From contig NGBS01000096.1 in NCBI GenBank assembly GCA_002245135.1, forward strand, positions 1 to 21,386: a stretch of DNA of 21,386 nucleotides. Reading direction: 5' to 3'. Positions 1 to 8,809 of the stretch are shown here, piece after piece. The DNA comes from Proteromonas lacertae (taxonomy: Eukaryota; Sar; Bigyra; Opalinata; Proteromonadidae). Position 1 is the stretch's first letter. Each line of letters begins with the position of its first letter. Both the position numbers and the translations under genes were made by a program. The notes under the pieces are model-generated. The model had not been told where the DNA came from and did not search any database. It was given only the letters and a program-made list of their open reading frames with translations.

Positions 1-1
1 T

Positions 2-971
2 TTCACAAAAGTCGGTATAAATGATAATAAAGATGATGATGTTATACAACAATCAGTATTATCATTAAATTCAATTGTATTAAGGATGTAATATACAATA
101 TTGTATATATGAAGGACATGATCCTGTAGAAATTGGAGATACAATTCGATTGAATTGTCCATCAGATGAAACTGGTTATATTGAAAGAAAATGTTTGTTA
201 AATTTTGAAACTAAAAAACCATATTGGAGCAATCCTTACAATCACTGTAAAGTAAATCCTCCAAAAATATTTGAAATAATTCCGTTAGAAAGTAACGGAT
301 ATACTGGATATCAATAGAAACACTGAATTTATTATGTTCTGGTAGAAATGTTGGATATAATGTAACGCTAGTTTACCAGATGGAATAAAGTTAATTGCCT
401 CTCAAATCAACGGAATTAGTCAATATGAAATGAATATATTTTATAACGTAAGTTGTTGTAATGATGGTGGATGTTTAACAAAATCATTTAGAATAAATGT
501 GAAATTAGCTGCTTGTGCAAATGATAATATAACAAAATTACATGATAATAATAATAGAAATAATATTAGAATAAAGCTAAGAAAGTCATATAAAGATGAT
601 GGTGATGATAATGATGAGGACTACTGGCCAACTACAATGGTTGGTAATACGAGTGTAATAAACTGCAAATCTCCATTAATTGGTGTGAAAGAAAGATCGT
701 GTTATTTTGATAGTTATCCAGTCTGGGGTAAAGTGATAGATAAGTGTAGAGAACCTGGTGATAAAGATTCTGATGTTGGAACTATTGTTGGTGTTATTAT
801 TGGTGTATTGGCTGTATTGGTGTTGATTGTTGGAGTGATCTGTTGTTTGAAGTCTAAACGGATTAAACGCCAATCATTAATGATAATAATAGTAAATCAA
901 GAACATATTCTAATACAAGGCGGAATAACAACGGTGGTATTAATTTAAGTGAATTCGGTTTCATACAATAA
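2..971 (+). CDS. 3' part of a cysteine-rich single-pass surface protein gene, frame-disrupted
   Basis: I do not recognise the family. Conceptual reading shows two similar cysteine modules, one at about 111-250 (IGDTIRLNCP, then YIERKC, then YWSN and HC) and one at about 640-755 (GNTSVINC, then KERSC, then VWG and DKC), with a third diverged module near 320-480. The spacing G...C...G...R-x-C...W...C loosely recalls hormone-receptor or sushi-type modules, but that is only a resemblance. A clear transmembrane helix follows at about 775-845 (VGTIVGVIIGVLAVLVLIVG), then a basic stop-transfer KSKRIKR and an Asn/Ser-rich cytoplasmic tail ending in TAA at 969-971. This implies a type I surface protein with its N-terminus off the left edge. 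The reading frame changes near 88-114 (possibly a short intron), about 300-317, about 358-372 and about 850-870. The tail frame ending at 971 is hydrophilic and more natural than the frame stopping at 948. It is either a decaying gene or uncorrected sequence at a contig edge. Confidence 0.6.
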
Positions 972-1119
972 ATTCATGCTAATTTTATCTTTACATATTT
1001 ATTTTGATTTTCTAATTTTGTTTACTTGTTGTAAATAAATAATTGAGAAATAGAATTATATAGGTTTGATTCTCTCAAATATTTCTATTTTTCATTTATC
1101 GATTTTCTCACTATCTACA
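972..1119. other. Intergenic spacer between the surface-protein gene and RRP4
   Basis: This AT-rich spacer of about 150 bp joins two genes on the same strand. AATAAA-like stretches lie at 967-972 and near 1036, where polyadenylation of the upstream gene could occur. No other signal is visible. Confidence 0.5.
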
Positions 1120-2094
1120 ATGGAAATTACTATAAATCCAGCTCAGAAACAAGAACAATCATCTGTGCCAAGTAAATATGCTATTACTACTCCTGGAGAG
1201 ATGATTCCTGCTAATAATGACTTTATGTGTGGACATGGAACATATCAAGAGGATGATAAGGTCTATTCGAGTGTATATGGTGTTGTGACAAGAATTAATA
1301 AATTATTATCAGTAAGACCAGCAAAAAGTAGATATAAGGGTGAAATTGGTGATGTTGTTGTTGGTCGTATATCGATGGTAGATAATAAAAGATGGAGAGT
1401 TGATATTCATAGCAGTCAAGATGCTGTGTTGCATTTATCTTCAATTATTCTTCCTGGAGGTGAACAGAGAAGACGTACACAATCAGATGAATTACAAATG
1501 AGAAAATTCTTCGTTGAAAATGATTTAATTAGTGTATAATTCTATGATTTTATTAATTATAATAATTAGGCTGAAGTACAATCAATCAATCGAGATGGAA
1601 CTATTTTATTACACACTCGAAATACGAAATATGGAAAATTAGAAAATGGCATATTCTTAAGTGTTCAGTCAATATTAATTACTCATTTATCTCAACACTT
1701 CATCACTTTAGATTGTGGAGTAGATATTATATTAGGAAAAAATGGTTATATCTGGATAACAGAGAAAATAGACTATGGCTACAACAAGAACAGTGATTTA
1801 GAATTACAAAGGCCATTAGTGACTATAATGGAAGAGAAAAAACTCCAACATAAAGTAAAAGACATAGCTTCTGATATGAGAACAAAAATAAGCAGAGTAG
1901 TCAATAGTATTAGAATATTAGAGTATATTTATTGATATATTGATTATTATTTGTATAGTGAGATGAGTTATCCAATAAATCCAAAGACTATAATGATTTT
2001 ATATAATAATAACGTTGAAAATGAGATTCCTGTGTATTTGATGTGTAATCCAAACCTATTTCAACAATATAAAACATTGCTAGGTAGTGAATAA
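1120..2094 (+). CDS. RRP4: Exosome complex RNA-binding subunit Rrp4 (EXOSC2 orthologue), three exons
   Basis: Rrp4 is one of the three S1/KH cap subunits of the eukaryotic RNA exosome, which does 3'-5' processing and decay of rRNA and other RNAs in nucleus and cytoplasm. Exons are 1120-1533, 1570-1922 and 1959-2094, which join in frame to 300 aa, close to the human protein (about 293 aa). The N-terminal motif TTPGE with GHGTY (residues 23-41) is the Rrp4 N-terminal domain. An S1 domain follows (about 73-155, with RYKGEIGDVVVGRI and LPGGEQRRR). The KH-like domain carries the Rrp4 GKNG motif at 194-197, followed by YIWI. The third exon supplies the conserved C-terminal helical region, including VVNSIRIL and NPKTIMILYN. 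The start is the ATG at 1120; the frame is open further upstream but has no ATG there, and the homology begins after 1120. It is tail-to-tail with the EGF gene, 95 bp away. All key motifs are present, so this is a working housekeeping gene. Confidence 0.97.
1534..1569 (+). other. RRP4 intron 1 (36 nt)
   Basis: GTATAATTCT...AATAATTAG. Without removal the frame meets TAA at 1537. Removal joins residues NDLIS to AEVQ in phase 0, which restores the invariant Rrp4 stretch at the end of the S1 domain. Confidence 0.95.
1923..1958 (+). other. RRP4 intron 2 (36 nt)
   Basis: GTATATTTATTG...TTTGTATAG, phase 2. Without splicing the frame stops at 1933. Splicing creates an Asp codon and leads into a further 44 residues that align with the C-terminal region of Rrp4. 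It is exactly as long as intron 1. Confidence 0.9.
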
Positions 2095-2189
2095 ACTTAT
2101 TATTATTGTTTTGTTGATTTTTGTTGTTAAATATTTAAAATCTCACAAATATCTTATATATATATATATAATAATAAAATATATATTAA
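2095..2189. other. Tail-to-tail intergenic gap with a short TA run
   Basis: This 95-bp gap separates the stop codons of two convergent genes. It is T-rich, then carries an uninterrupted TA run at about 2155-2172 and ATAATAAAAT. The 3' ends of both transcripts must be packed here and may overlap. Confidence 0.6.
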
Positions 2190-3439
2190 TTAAACCAAGT
2201 ATGATCTTAGATTTTCACAAGCTGTACCATAATAACCAGTATAACATTCACATAATCCTGTTTCACCATTACATACACCTCTATTACTACAAGTTGATGG
2301 TTTTACAACTTGCTCTATTCTTTCATATACTTCTCTACATGTATAATCTTTAGCGTCTTCTTTATTTACAACACTACTACCATACTTAACATTAACTGTC
2401 TTATATTCTTCTCCTTCTTTATTATATACTGCAAACATATCATCAGAAACATCTTTTTCTTTATCTTTATCACATTGATCAATATATTTCTGTACATCAG
2501 CATATTCTGTAGTTATTGTCACAGTTAGAGTATTTGCAGTAAGGTTATTATTAGCATCTACAGCACATTTTACTAATACACTTGATTGTGTTAAAGGAGG
2601 TACAACCATTAATGATCTTCGAATATCTTCTTGAATATTAGCAGCTTTGGATAATTCTAATGTGGGATTAGCATCTTTACAAACACCATCACTAAATGTT
2701 GCTTTTACTATTGGAGTAGTATATTTAACATCATCAAAATTAACAACATAATATGTTTCAAATGATTTAGCATCATTCTCAAATTTAATATCATATGAGA
2801 ATGTAAAATCATGTCTTTTATCAACAACAGGATCAATTCCAGTTGGACATATTCTAGAATCACACATAATACCATCCCAACCTTTATCACATTTACATTT
2901 ATAAAACTTATTAAATTCCCAATTAGCTGCTTTAGCAGTTTCTTTATAATCATCACCTGCTGCTATACAAACACCATGACCACTACAATAAGTGCCTTCT
3001 ACAGCTGTTGGACAACTATGACGTTGACAAGCACTACCTTCATAACCTGGGAAACATTTACAATCACCTGTTGTTCGATCACATAAACCTACATTGGAAC
3101 ATTCTGCATATCTATGTGCTCTTGTGGATGTTACTTCACCATTCATGTTTTCTGCTAATCCTGATTTTGGATACCATTCAGATTTTACTTCAGATCCTGT
3201 AATTTGTCCATCATGATTCAAATCACCTCTAATTAGATCAATAAATGCTTCATCATATGGACAAGCTCCTATTCAAATTTATAAATTTATTATATACTCA
3301 ATGAGCAATCTGCACCACCCCAACCTGGATAACATTCACATTTATCTAAAGTTCCACAACTACCATGTCCATTACAGAAGTTATTACAAGCTAGACTAAT
3401 CCCGAATATAAATAATAGTACCAAAACTTTAGTCTTCAT
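2190..3439 (-). CDS. Secreted EGF-repeat protein with DLNHDG insert, two exons
   Basis: Exon 1 is 3298-3439 and exon 2 is 2190-3268, which join to 406 aa. Residues 1-17 ([17 protein letters not shown]) are a typical signal peptide, followed directly by a first EGF-like module (C18-C45: [19 protein letters not shown]). Residues 49-70 read RACPYDEAF...GDLNHDGQI; the D-x-N-x-D-G core looks like a single calcium-binding loop. EGF modules follow at 104-128 ([19 protein letters not shown]) and 142-183 ([19 protein letters not shown]). Then comes an Asp/Thr/Val-rich region of about 170 residues with few cysteines, and a last EGF module at 374-398 just before the C-terminus. There is no transmembrane helix or obvious GPI signal, so it is probably secreted. 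The combination of these EGF modules with a CP-x-GDLN-x-DG insert is one I associate with stramenopile, dinoflagellate and haptophyte proteins of unknown role. The ATG at 3439 gives the signal peptide directly. Matrix or adhesion function is inference. Confidence 0.9.
3269..3297 (-). other. Intron in the EGF-repeat gene (29 nt)
   Basis: On the minus strand it reads GTATATAATAAA...TTTGAATAG, phase 1. Splicing turns CSL plus ACP into the continuous CSLRACP, the usual EGF-to-CP junction of this family. It is the shortest intron in the window. Confidence 0.88.
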
Positions 3440-3586
3440 TAAAACCAATAATTTAGATTGAATACGTTGGTGTGACTTTATATGGACAAGGTCTATGTCA
3501 TATTTACATCCCCCAATTTTTACGAAAATTAATTTTCAATAACCGATTTAATATCAGTTTTTTTAAATTCTTTGAAAATACAAACG
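3440..3586. promoter_or_regulatory. Compact divergent promoter
   Basis: Only 147 bp separate the start codons of the EGF gene (minus) and the type II membrane protein gene (plus), so both must be initiated from here. Visible elements are CCAAT near 3446 and 3514, a TTATATGG stretch near 3479-3486, and a perfect 14-bp palindrome GAAAATTAATTTTC at 3524-3537. None is proven to be functional. Confidence 0.5.
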
Positions 3587-6500
3587 ATGGATCATCGATT
3601 TGATAAGCCACAAGTCTGTATGATTATTCCTATTATTTATATCTACATTTTTATAGTAACTCCATACAGATCCCTTCGAAAGTTTAAAACCTTCTCACCA
3701 TCTAACAAATTAAATAATCAAAATGTAATGAACAATAATGCTTCTATTGGTCCAGAGATAAATATTCCTTCGTATATTGAAGATGAAAAAACTACTAGAA
3801 CGCCAAATGCTTCACCTAATCTATTCCCATCTCCACCTTTTACACCACCTCCTGATAATATTAGACCTAACAAAAATACATCAACATTAGAAGAAAGCAA
3901 AAAATCATCTCCTGAACCAAATGAAAACTCTCACAAAGTATCAAAAGAAGTAGAAATTAGAAATGAAGAAAGTGTTATTATTAAACCTCCTCCACGTCCT
4001 GTAGTTAATACAATATCATTTATCTCAACACCCAAAATAGAGAATAAGAATAAGAAGTTATTAAGTGCATCTACAAATAACCAAATATTAGAATTTTACA
4101 CTCCTCCACCAAAAGAACAAATAAAACAAGAGAAAATCACATATACATCTGTAGAACCAATATTAATAAAAGAAGAATCATTACATACAAATAGAGAATC
4201 AAGAGTAATAAAAAGAACAATTAATGAAAGTTATATCAATGAAGATAATGAAGAAATTAACCAAGAAAATATCAAGCCTAGTCAAGCCTCAAAATATCCA
4301 TCTTATATTCCATTCAATTGGAAAACTTTTGTAATATTTGCAATTATTCAAATCATATCATTTCTTATTTATACTTTAATAATGTGGTTATTCGTTTGGT
4401 CATATATTAAGAATCATTATAGTATTAGAACAACAGAAAATGGTGAATTATCTGTTAATTCATTATCTATATATAAAGGTGATTTTGAAGTGAATGATAT
4501 TTATACAAATGCAGTGGTGAATGAAATGAATAACGTAGAAAAATCCTCTAAGAATCATACATTTACATTGACAAAACAATTGATTGAGAATAATAAAATC
4601 AGCAACAAAAATACCACAATCTCAACAAAACAGGTAGAAAACAGAGAAATGAAGAAATCTTCAAAATCACTTCGTCATAATCCAAAAATAGAAAGAAATC
4701 TAGCCGTTACATACGATACAACTCATCACTTATCTATAGATCCATCCACAGACGAATTATACATCTCTTCACACAGATTAACCAGTGATGAGTTATTAAT
4801 TGAAGGAAATAGTTATTTTAAAGGAAATATTATAATGGGAGATCCATTGAAGAATACAACGATATTAGTAAATGGAAATATTGTTTTTAATACACATAAT
4901 ATAACTGTAAAAAATATAAATATTGAAAATGGATTAATTTCTAATTCAATGATAAAAGGAAATTCAATTATTTTTGATAGAAATACGAAATATAAAGTAC
5001 CATTTATCAATGATGAAGGAAAATTCGATTTTTTAAATGATTTTATCTATTCGAATGGTATTTTAACAACGAAATCCATTCAAAGTAAAGAAATAAATAA
5101 TATTGAGAATATAAACAAATTAGAACCATCTGTATTACATATCTATGATTCTATTAAAACTACAAATTATTTATTTGAAGAAGGGAATAATAAATTTACA
5201 CTGAATGATGGATTAATATCAGATAAGATTCAAACTTTATTCATTAAAAGTAAAACTTCAGATCCAATCACATTTGAAAGTGATATAAGTGGAAATAATG
5301 TTAATAAAATATCCAAAATCAATAGAATAGAAGTAAATGAAATAAAAGGGAATGATGAAATAATTAAAGTAAAAAGTGATTTAGATTTTGGAACTAAAAG
5401 TATTAAAATGATTGATAGAATTGATAATATGAAAGAAATGACAATTGGAACAATTAATATAATAGATTCGTTACATGTCAAATCACTTGATAATGGTATT
5501 AGTTCTATTGATATGAATAGTGATGTAAATATGAAGAATAAAGATATTAATAATATAAAATCATTATATTCGAATACAATCAATGTAGAAACACTACAAA
5601 GAGGTAATAGTGATAATACCATTAAAGTGTCAAGCAAATTGAATTTACAGAATACATATGATATTGTAAATGTAAGGGAAATACAATCAAATAATATAAA
5701 AGTAAATAAAATAGAGAGTAAAGACGGTTCTACTCCATTACAAATAAGTAGTGATGTTAATATAAACAGAATAACAGCCGGAATAATCAATACAAATACA
5801 CTTAAAGCAGAATATAAAATAGATGTTAATACTGTATTTGATATGAATAATAATGATATAAATAATGTAAAATTGTTAAACTCTAAAAAAACAAATATTA
5901 ATGAATTACATGTTAAATCTATTGATAATAATGCTAATGCTATTGATATAAACAGTGAAATGAATGTAAAAAAAATAATGAAAGTGAATACTGTTGAAAG
6001 TCTAAATCCCGCTGATTCTATTGAAATAAAGAGTAATATAAAAACAGATCATATATTTTCAGCAAGTAGTATTAAGGTTGAAAGTATTGAAGGAGGTGCA
6101 AGTGGAAATATTAAAATATCTTCTAATGTTGATATTGGCACTTATAAACTGTCAGTTAGTAATTTGAATATGGGTTCAATTGCTTTAAGTAATTCAGTTT
6201 CTACACCTTTAATTACAGGACCATATTCTGATATTAAAATTAATAAAGATTTGAATTTACAGTCAAAATCTATGAGTAATATAAAGCAAATAACATCTTC
6301 AACACTTAATATAGCAAATCTTCAAAGTAGTAGTGGTTCTGGAGGTAATATTAAAGTGAATAGTGATTTAGATATGTTAAATAATGATATTAGTGGGATA
6401 AAAGAAATGAGTAGTGGAATAATTAATGTTGGCATAATTCAAAGTAGTGGAATAATTACAGTGAAAGGTAATTTGGATTTATTAAGTATTAATGATATTA

Positions 6501-6901
6501 CGAATGTGAATAATATGAAATCAAATGAGTTGTTTGGTAGTACATTGAGTATTGACAATTTAAAAACATTTACAGGAAGTTCAATCAACATATTGAGTGG
6601 TATAAATATGAATTCAATGGATATAAGTGGAATAAGCACAATTAGTAGTGGAACAATCAATGTTGGAACTATAATGAGTAGTAGTGGAAGTACAGGAACA
6701 ATAATGATATATAGTAATTTAGATATGTTAGGAAATAGTGTTTTACATGTTAATAAACTACAAATTCCAACAGTAATATCTCCAGTTTCATCTACTTGTG
6801 ATAAAATAGGAGAAATATATTTTGATTTAACCAATGATAAGATTTATATTTGTAATGGAAGTAAATTTGTGGAATATTCTATTACACCTTCATCTCCTTA
6901 G
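3587..6901 (+). CDS. Type II membrane protein with proline-rich cytoplasmic tail and beta-repeat fibre ectodomain
   Basis: Exons 3587-3617 and 3657-6901 give about 1,091 aa. Residues 1-230 are hydrophilic, rich in Lys, Glu and Asn, with three polyproline motifs (SPPFTPPPD, IKPPPRPVV, FYTPPPKE). One strong transmembrane helix lies at about 234-261 (FVIFAIIQIISFLIYTLIMW). No signal peptide precedes it, so the N-terminus should be cytoplasmic and the rest outside. After a linker of about 130 residues, the ectodomain consists of irregular repeats of about 38-40 residues with alternating Ile/Val/Leu and Asn/Ser/Asp (for example NIKVNSDLDM, DISGIKEMSSG, INVGIIQSSG). This looks like beta-strand fibre or solenoid. 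The C-terminal cap has two cysteines around GEIYFD and ends in PSSP. It shares unit, cap and end with the giant gene at 9445-21386. The first in-frame ATG is at 3587; the TTG at 3572 is not a start. A surface adhesin or coat fibre is inference; no enzyme motif is seen. Confidence 0.85.
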   Translation: MDHRFDKPQVCMIIPIIYIYIFIVTPYRSLRKFKTFSPSNKLNNQNVMNNNASIGPEINIPSYIEDEKTTRTPNASPNLFPSPPFTPPPDNIRPNKNTSTLEESKKSSPEPNENSHKVSKEVEIRNEESVIIKPPPRPVVNTISFISTPKIENKNKKLLSASTNNQILEFYTPPPKEQIKQEKITYTSVEPILIKEESLHTNRESRVIKRTINESYINEDNEEINQENIKPSQASKYPSYIPFNWKTFVIFAIIQIISFLIYTLIMWLFVWSYIKNHYSIRTTENGELSVNSLSIYKGDFEVNDIYTNAVVNEMNNVEKSSKNHTFTLTKQLIENNKISNKNTTISTKQVENREMKKSSKSLRHNPKIERNLAVTYDTTHHLSIDPSTDELYISSHRLTSDELLIEGNSYFKGNIIMGDPLKNTTILVNGNIVFNTHNITVKNINIENGLISNSMIKGNSIIFDRNTKYKVPFINDEGKFDFLNDFIYSNGILTTKSIQSKEINNIENINKLEPSVLHIYDSIKTTNYLFEEGNNKFTLNDGLISDKIQTLFIKSKTSDPITFESDISGNNVNKISKINRIEVNEIKGNDEIIKVKSDLDFGTKSIKMIDRIDNMKEMTIGTINIIDSLHVKSLDNGISSIDMNSDVNMKNKDINNIKSLYSNTINVETLQRGNSDNTIKVSSKLNLQNTYDIVNVREIQSNNIKVNKIESKDGSTPLQISSDVNINRITAGIINTNTLKAEYKIDVNTVFDMNNNDINNVKLLNSKKTNINELHVKSIDNNANAIDINSEMNVKKIMKVNTVESLNPADSIEIKSNIKTDHIFSASSIKVESIEGGASGNIKISSNVDIGTYKLSVSNLNMGSIALSNSVSTPLITGPYSDIKINKDLNLQSKSMSNIKQITSSTLNIANLQSSSGSGGNIKVNSDLDMLNNDISGIKEMSSGIINVGIIQSSGIITVKGNLDLLSINDITNVNNMKSNELFGSTLSIDNLKTFTGSSINILSGINMNSMDISGISTISSGTINVGTIMSSSGSTGTIMIYSNLDMLGNSVLHVNKLQIPTVISPVSSTCDKIGEIYFDLTNDKIYICNGSKFVEYSITPSSP
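3618..3656 (+). other. Probable in-frame 39-nt intron hidden in the open reading frame
   Basis: GTATGATTATTCC...ATTTTTATAG has the same ends (GTAT...TAG) and size class as the other introns here. It is a multiple of three with no stop, so the frame stays open through it. Left in, it would encode a short hydrophobic run (MIIPIIYIYIFIV) within an otherwise polar, charged tail. Splicing joins residues KPQV to LTPYRS in phase 1. Confidence 0.75.
6794..6898 (+). other. C-terminal two-cysteine cap of the type II fibre protein
   Basis: The pattern is C-x4-GEIYFD-x4-DKIYIC-NGSKFVEY, then the terminal SSP. The same pattern closes the giant paralogue (GAIYLD, GIVIC, NNQWMK, SSP). I know this C...G-x-IY-D...C-n-g-x-W type of motif from the ends of phage tail-fibre and other repeat adhesins, where it closes the beta-structure. 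Homology rather than resemblance is not proven here. Confidence 0.6.
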
Positions 6902-6925
6902 ATTAAGTATTAATTTATTCTGTTT
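6902..6925. repeat. Short 3' flank ending in the left hAT target-site duplication
   Basis: After the TAG at 6899-6901 there are 16 bp of flank, then TTCTGTTT at 6918-6925, the left copy of the 8-bp target duplication. The right copy is at 9339-9346. Confidence 0.92.
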
Positions 6926-6938
6926 CTGGGGTCGGCAG
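6926..6938 (+). repeat. Left terminal inverted repeat of the hAT element
   Basis: CTGGGGTCGGCAG matches the reverse complement of 9326-9338 at all 13 positions. Beyond this the two ends agree only imperfectly (GGACGGGG against AGGGACG). Confidence 0.95.
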
Positions 6939-7002
6939 GACGGGGACAGGACGAGGGATAGGGACGGGACACGTCCCGGGACAAAACCCTATCGGGACGT
7001 CC
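6939..7002 (+). repeat. Left subterminal GGGAC repeat cluster
   Basis: GGGAC occurs at 6943, 6961, 6966, 6978 and 6994, and inverted as GTCCC at 6973. All lie in about 60 bp and are very GC-rich against the AT-rich surroundings. Subterminal short repeats are the usual transposase-binding sites of hAT elements; that role is inferred here. Confidence 0.75.
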
Positions 7003-7105
7003 ATTTCCTCACGCTCAACTACCAATATGAGATATTATTCTATAGAATCTTAAATTTTTTTTTAATTTTTGTAAAAAATAAATTAATAATAAAAAAGAAA
7101 TATAA

Positions 7106-8809
7106 TTAATAAGTTGGGCTTTGTGGTGGTCTGATATATTCATCATAATCACTTTCTTCATCTTCATCATCATCTTCATCATAATCGTCATGGTCATAAC
7201 TATCTTCATTTGTAGTTATTCTGTCATTCAGTTGTTTCATTTTTATTCTCATCATATTATTAATTAAACTAATATTGAGTTTGTTCCTTGTTTTATTATG
7301 AATAAATGACTCAATACTAAACGTTCTTTCAATATATGCAGAACTTGTAGGGATTATGTTTAGATAATCAAATATTCTTTTCAAGTTGGGAAAATAACAT
7401 CCGTAGCTATTGTACCATATCTTCGGATTCATTTCCTTCGAATTATCAAAAATATCAGCTGGAGACCTTCCATATCTCATTCTATTTTCAAAATAATATA
7501 ACTCTTCTGTAAGCTTTTTATCACAAATATGAGAAAATCTATTTAAAATGTATCTTTTTATACTATTAACAATTCTTTCATTAAATTTTTTGGAACTATT
7601 CACGTCTAAATACTCACTTAATATCAATATGCTATAATTGATTAGTTTCTTCTCTTTTTGATATATTACACTTATTTTTTCTTTTTCTGTGCTACTCATT
7701 CTACATAGATCCTTTTTAGCTTTAGAGAGTACTTTATATGCAAATGAAAGAGTAGAATTGTCTCTACTCAAATATTGAACTTTTTGGTATATATATTCTG
7801 TAATATTATATAATTCTTTAATTATAGGTATTTCATTCTTATCTAATAAGTTAATTCTTACAAGTATCTCTTGATTATCTAACACACCTTTAAAAAGCTG
7901 GAAGTAACTACTCCAGCGAGTAGTAACTCCCTTTCTTATTTGTATATACTTTTTCAATTTATTGAATATTATTGTTCTAATCGTAACTGACGTATTTAGC
8001 TTATGAGCTATTGTATTACATTTATCTAAAATAGGTTTATATTTATTAAGCTCCAAAACTTTCTTGCAAACTAAATTAAGTGTGTGACTAATACAGCCAC
8101 AAATAATCACAGGAGTATTGTTTATACTCTGGATTATCTTGCCTACACGCTTCATGGTGTAGTTGTTGTCGCTGCTAACTGCCACAATTTTATCAAGAGT
8201 AATACCATATTTTAATAACGTAGTCTCTATTAGTTTGACTATATTTTTGGCTGTTTCATTCTCATCAATAAATACTGATTCGAGAAAGTAAATATTAATT
8301 TGTTTCACAGCAATATTTATGATGGATCTATTATTTGTATTAGTCCATCCATCTATTATAATACACATTTTTTCATTGGGTTTAATGCATTCTTTTACTA
8401 TCTTCTCACCTTCTTCTTTAATTATATCTTTAACAGACTTGATTGAACCAAGTTTAATGGAAGGGTTGATAGATTTGATTAAGTTTTTAAATGTTTTTGA
8501 TTCAATCAACTTAAAACTACATGAATTCTCTATAATAAAATCAGCTAAATAACCGTTAATCTTTCTCTGATTGTATTTTGTTAGATCCAGTTTTTCTTGA
8601 ACAATTTTACTTTTTTTGCAGCTAATAAATTATAATCTATATATATTATACTTTTTCACATGTCTTTTTAAGCAAGTGGCATGACATACAACCATTTCTT
8701 TACATGTTTTACATTCAATTCTTTTCGACTTTTCAGTAGGTTTGGTTATGCTTACGTTTGTATTGAAGTAGTTATATACTTGATCATAAGGTCTTTTTAC
8801 TGCAGACAT
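7106..8809 (-). CDS. hAT transposase with BED zinc finger and hATC domain, two exons
   Basis: This gene catalyses cut-and-paste movement of the surrounding element. Exon 1 is 8652-8809 and exon 2 is 7106-8621, which join to 557 aa, a normal length for hAT transposases. The N-terminal BED-type zinc finger has C33 and C36 (CKTC) with H50 and C54; C54 comes from the first codons after the splice. The catalytic domain shows D143 (IIDGWTN), D204 (SSDNNYT), the conserved CISHTLNL (about 229-236) and TTRWSSYFQ (about 286-294). The hATC dimerisation segment has PTSSAYIERTFS, giving the third acidic residue E484, followed by HNKTRNKL. Thus D, D and E are all in place. After hATC there is an unusual acidic tail (about 524-547, mostly D and E), then PPQSPTY. 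The start is the ATG at 8809. No break is visible, so it may encode an active enzyme. Confidence 0.95.
8622..8651 (-). other. Intron in the hAT transposase gene (30 nt)
   Basis: On the minus strand it reads GTATAATATATA...TTTATTAG. It contains an in-frame TAA, so it must be removed. Splicing joins RHVK to NCKKSK, placing C54 three residues after H50 and completing the BED finger. Confidence 0.9.

Noticed and set aside
1066-1119. An N-terminal extension of Rrp4
   Set aside because: The frame is open but begins at TTG. The first ATG is at 1120, and the upstream residues do not resemble Rrp4.
3624-3662. Hydrophobic stretch near the N-terminus of the type II protein as a signal peptide or membrane helix
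   Set aside because: It coincides exactly with a 39-nt GTATG...TAG interval of the local intron class, is only about 13 residues, and sits inside a charged tail.
3572-6901. A prophage or viral tail-fibre gene
   Set aside because: Despite the fibre-like repeats and cap, the gene has a eukaryotic-style intron, a membrane helix and host base composition, and no virion genes lie nearby.
7106-8809. The hAT transposase as a domesticated host gene
   Set aside because: It lies between perfect terminal inverted repeats and an intact target duplication, so it belongs to a mobile element.
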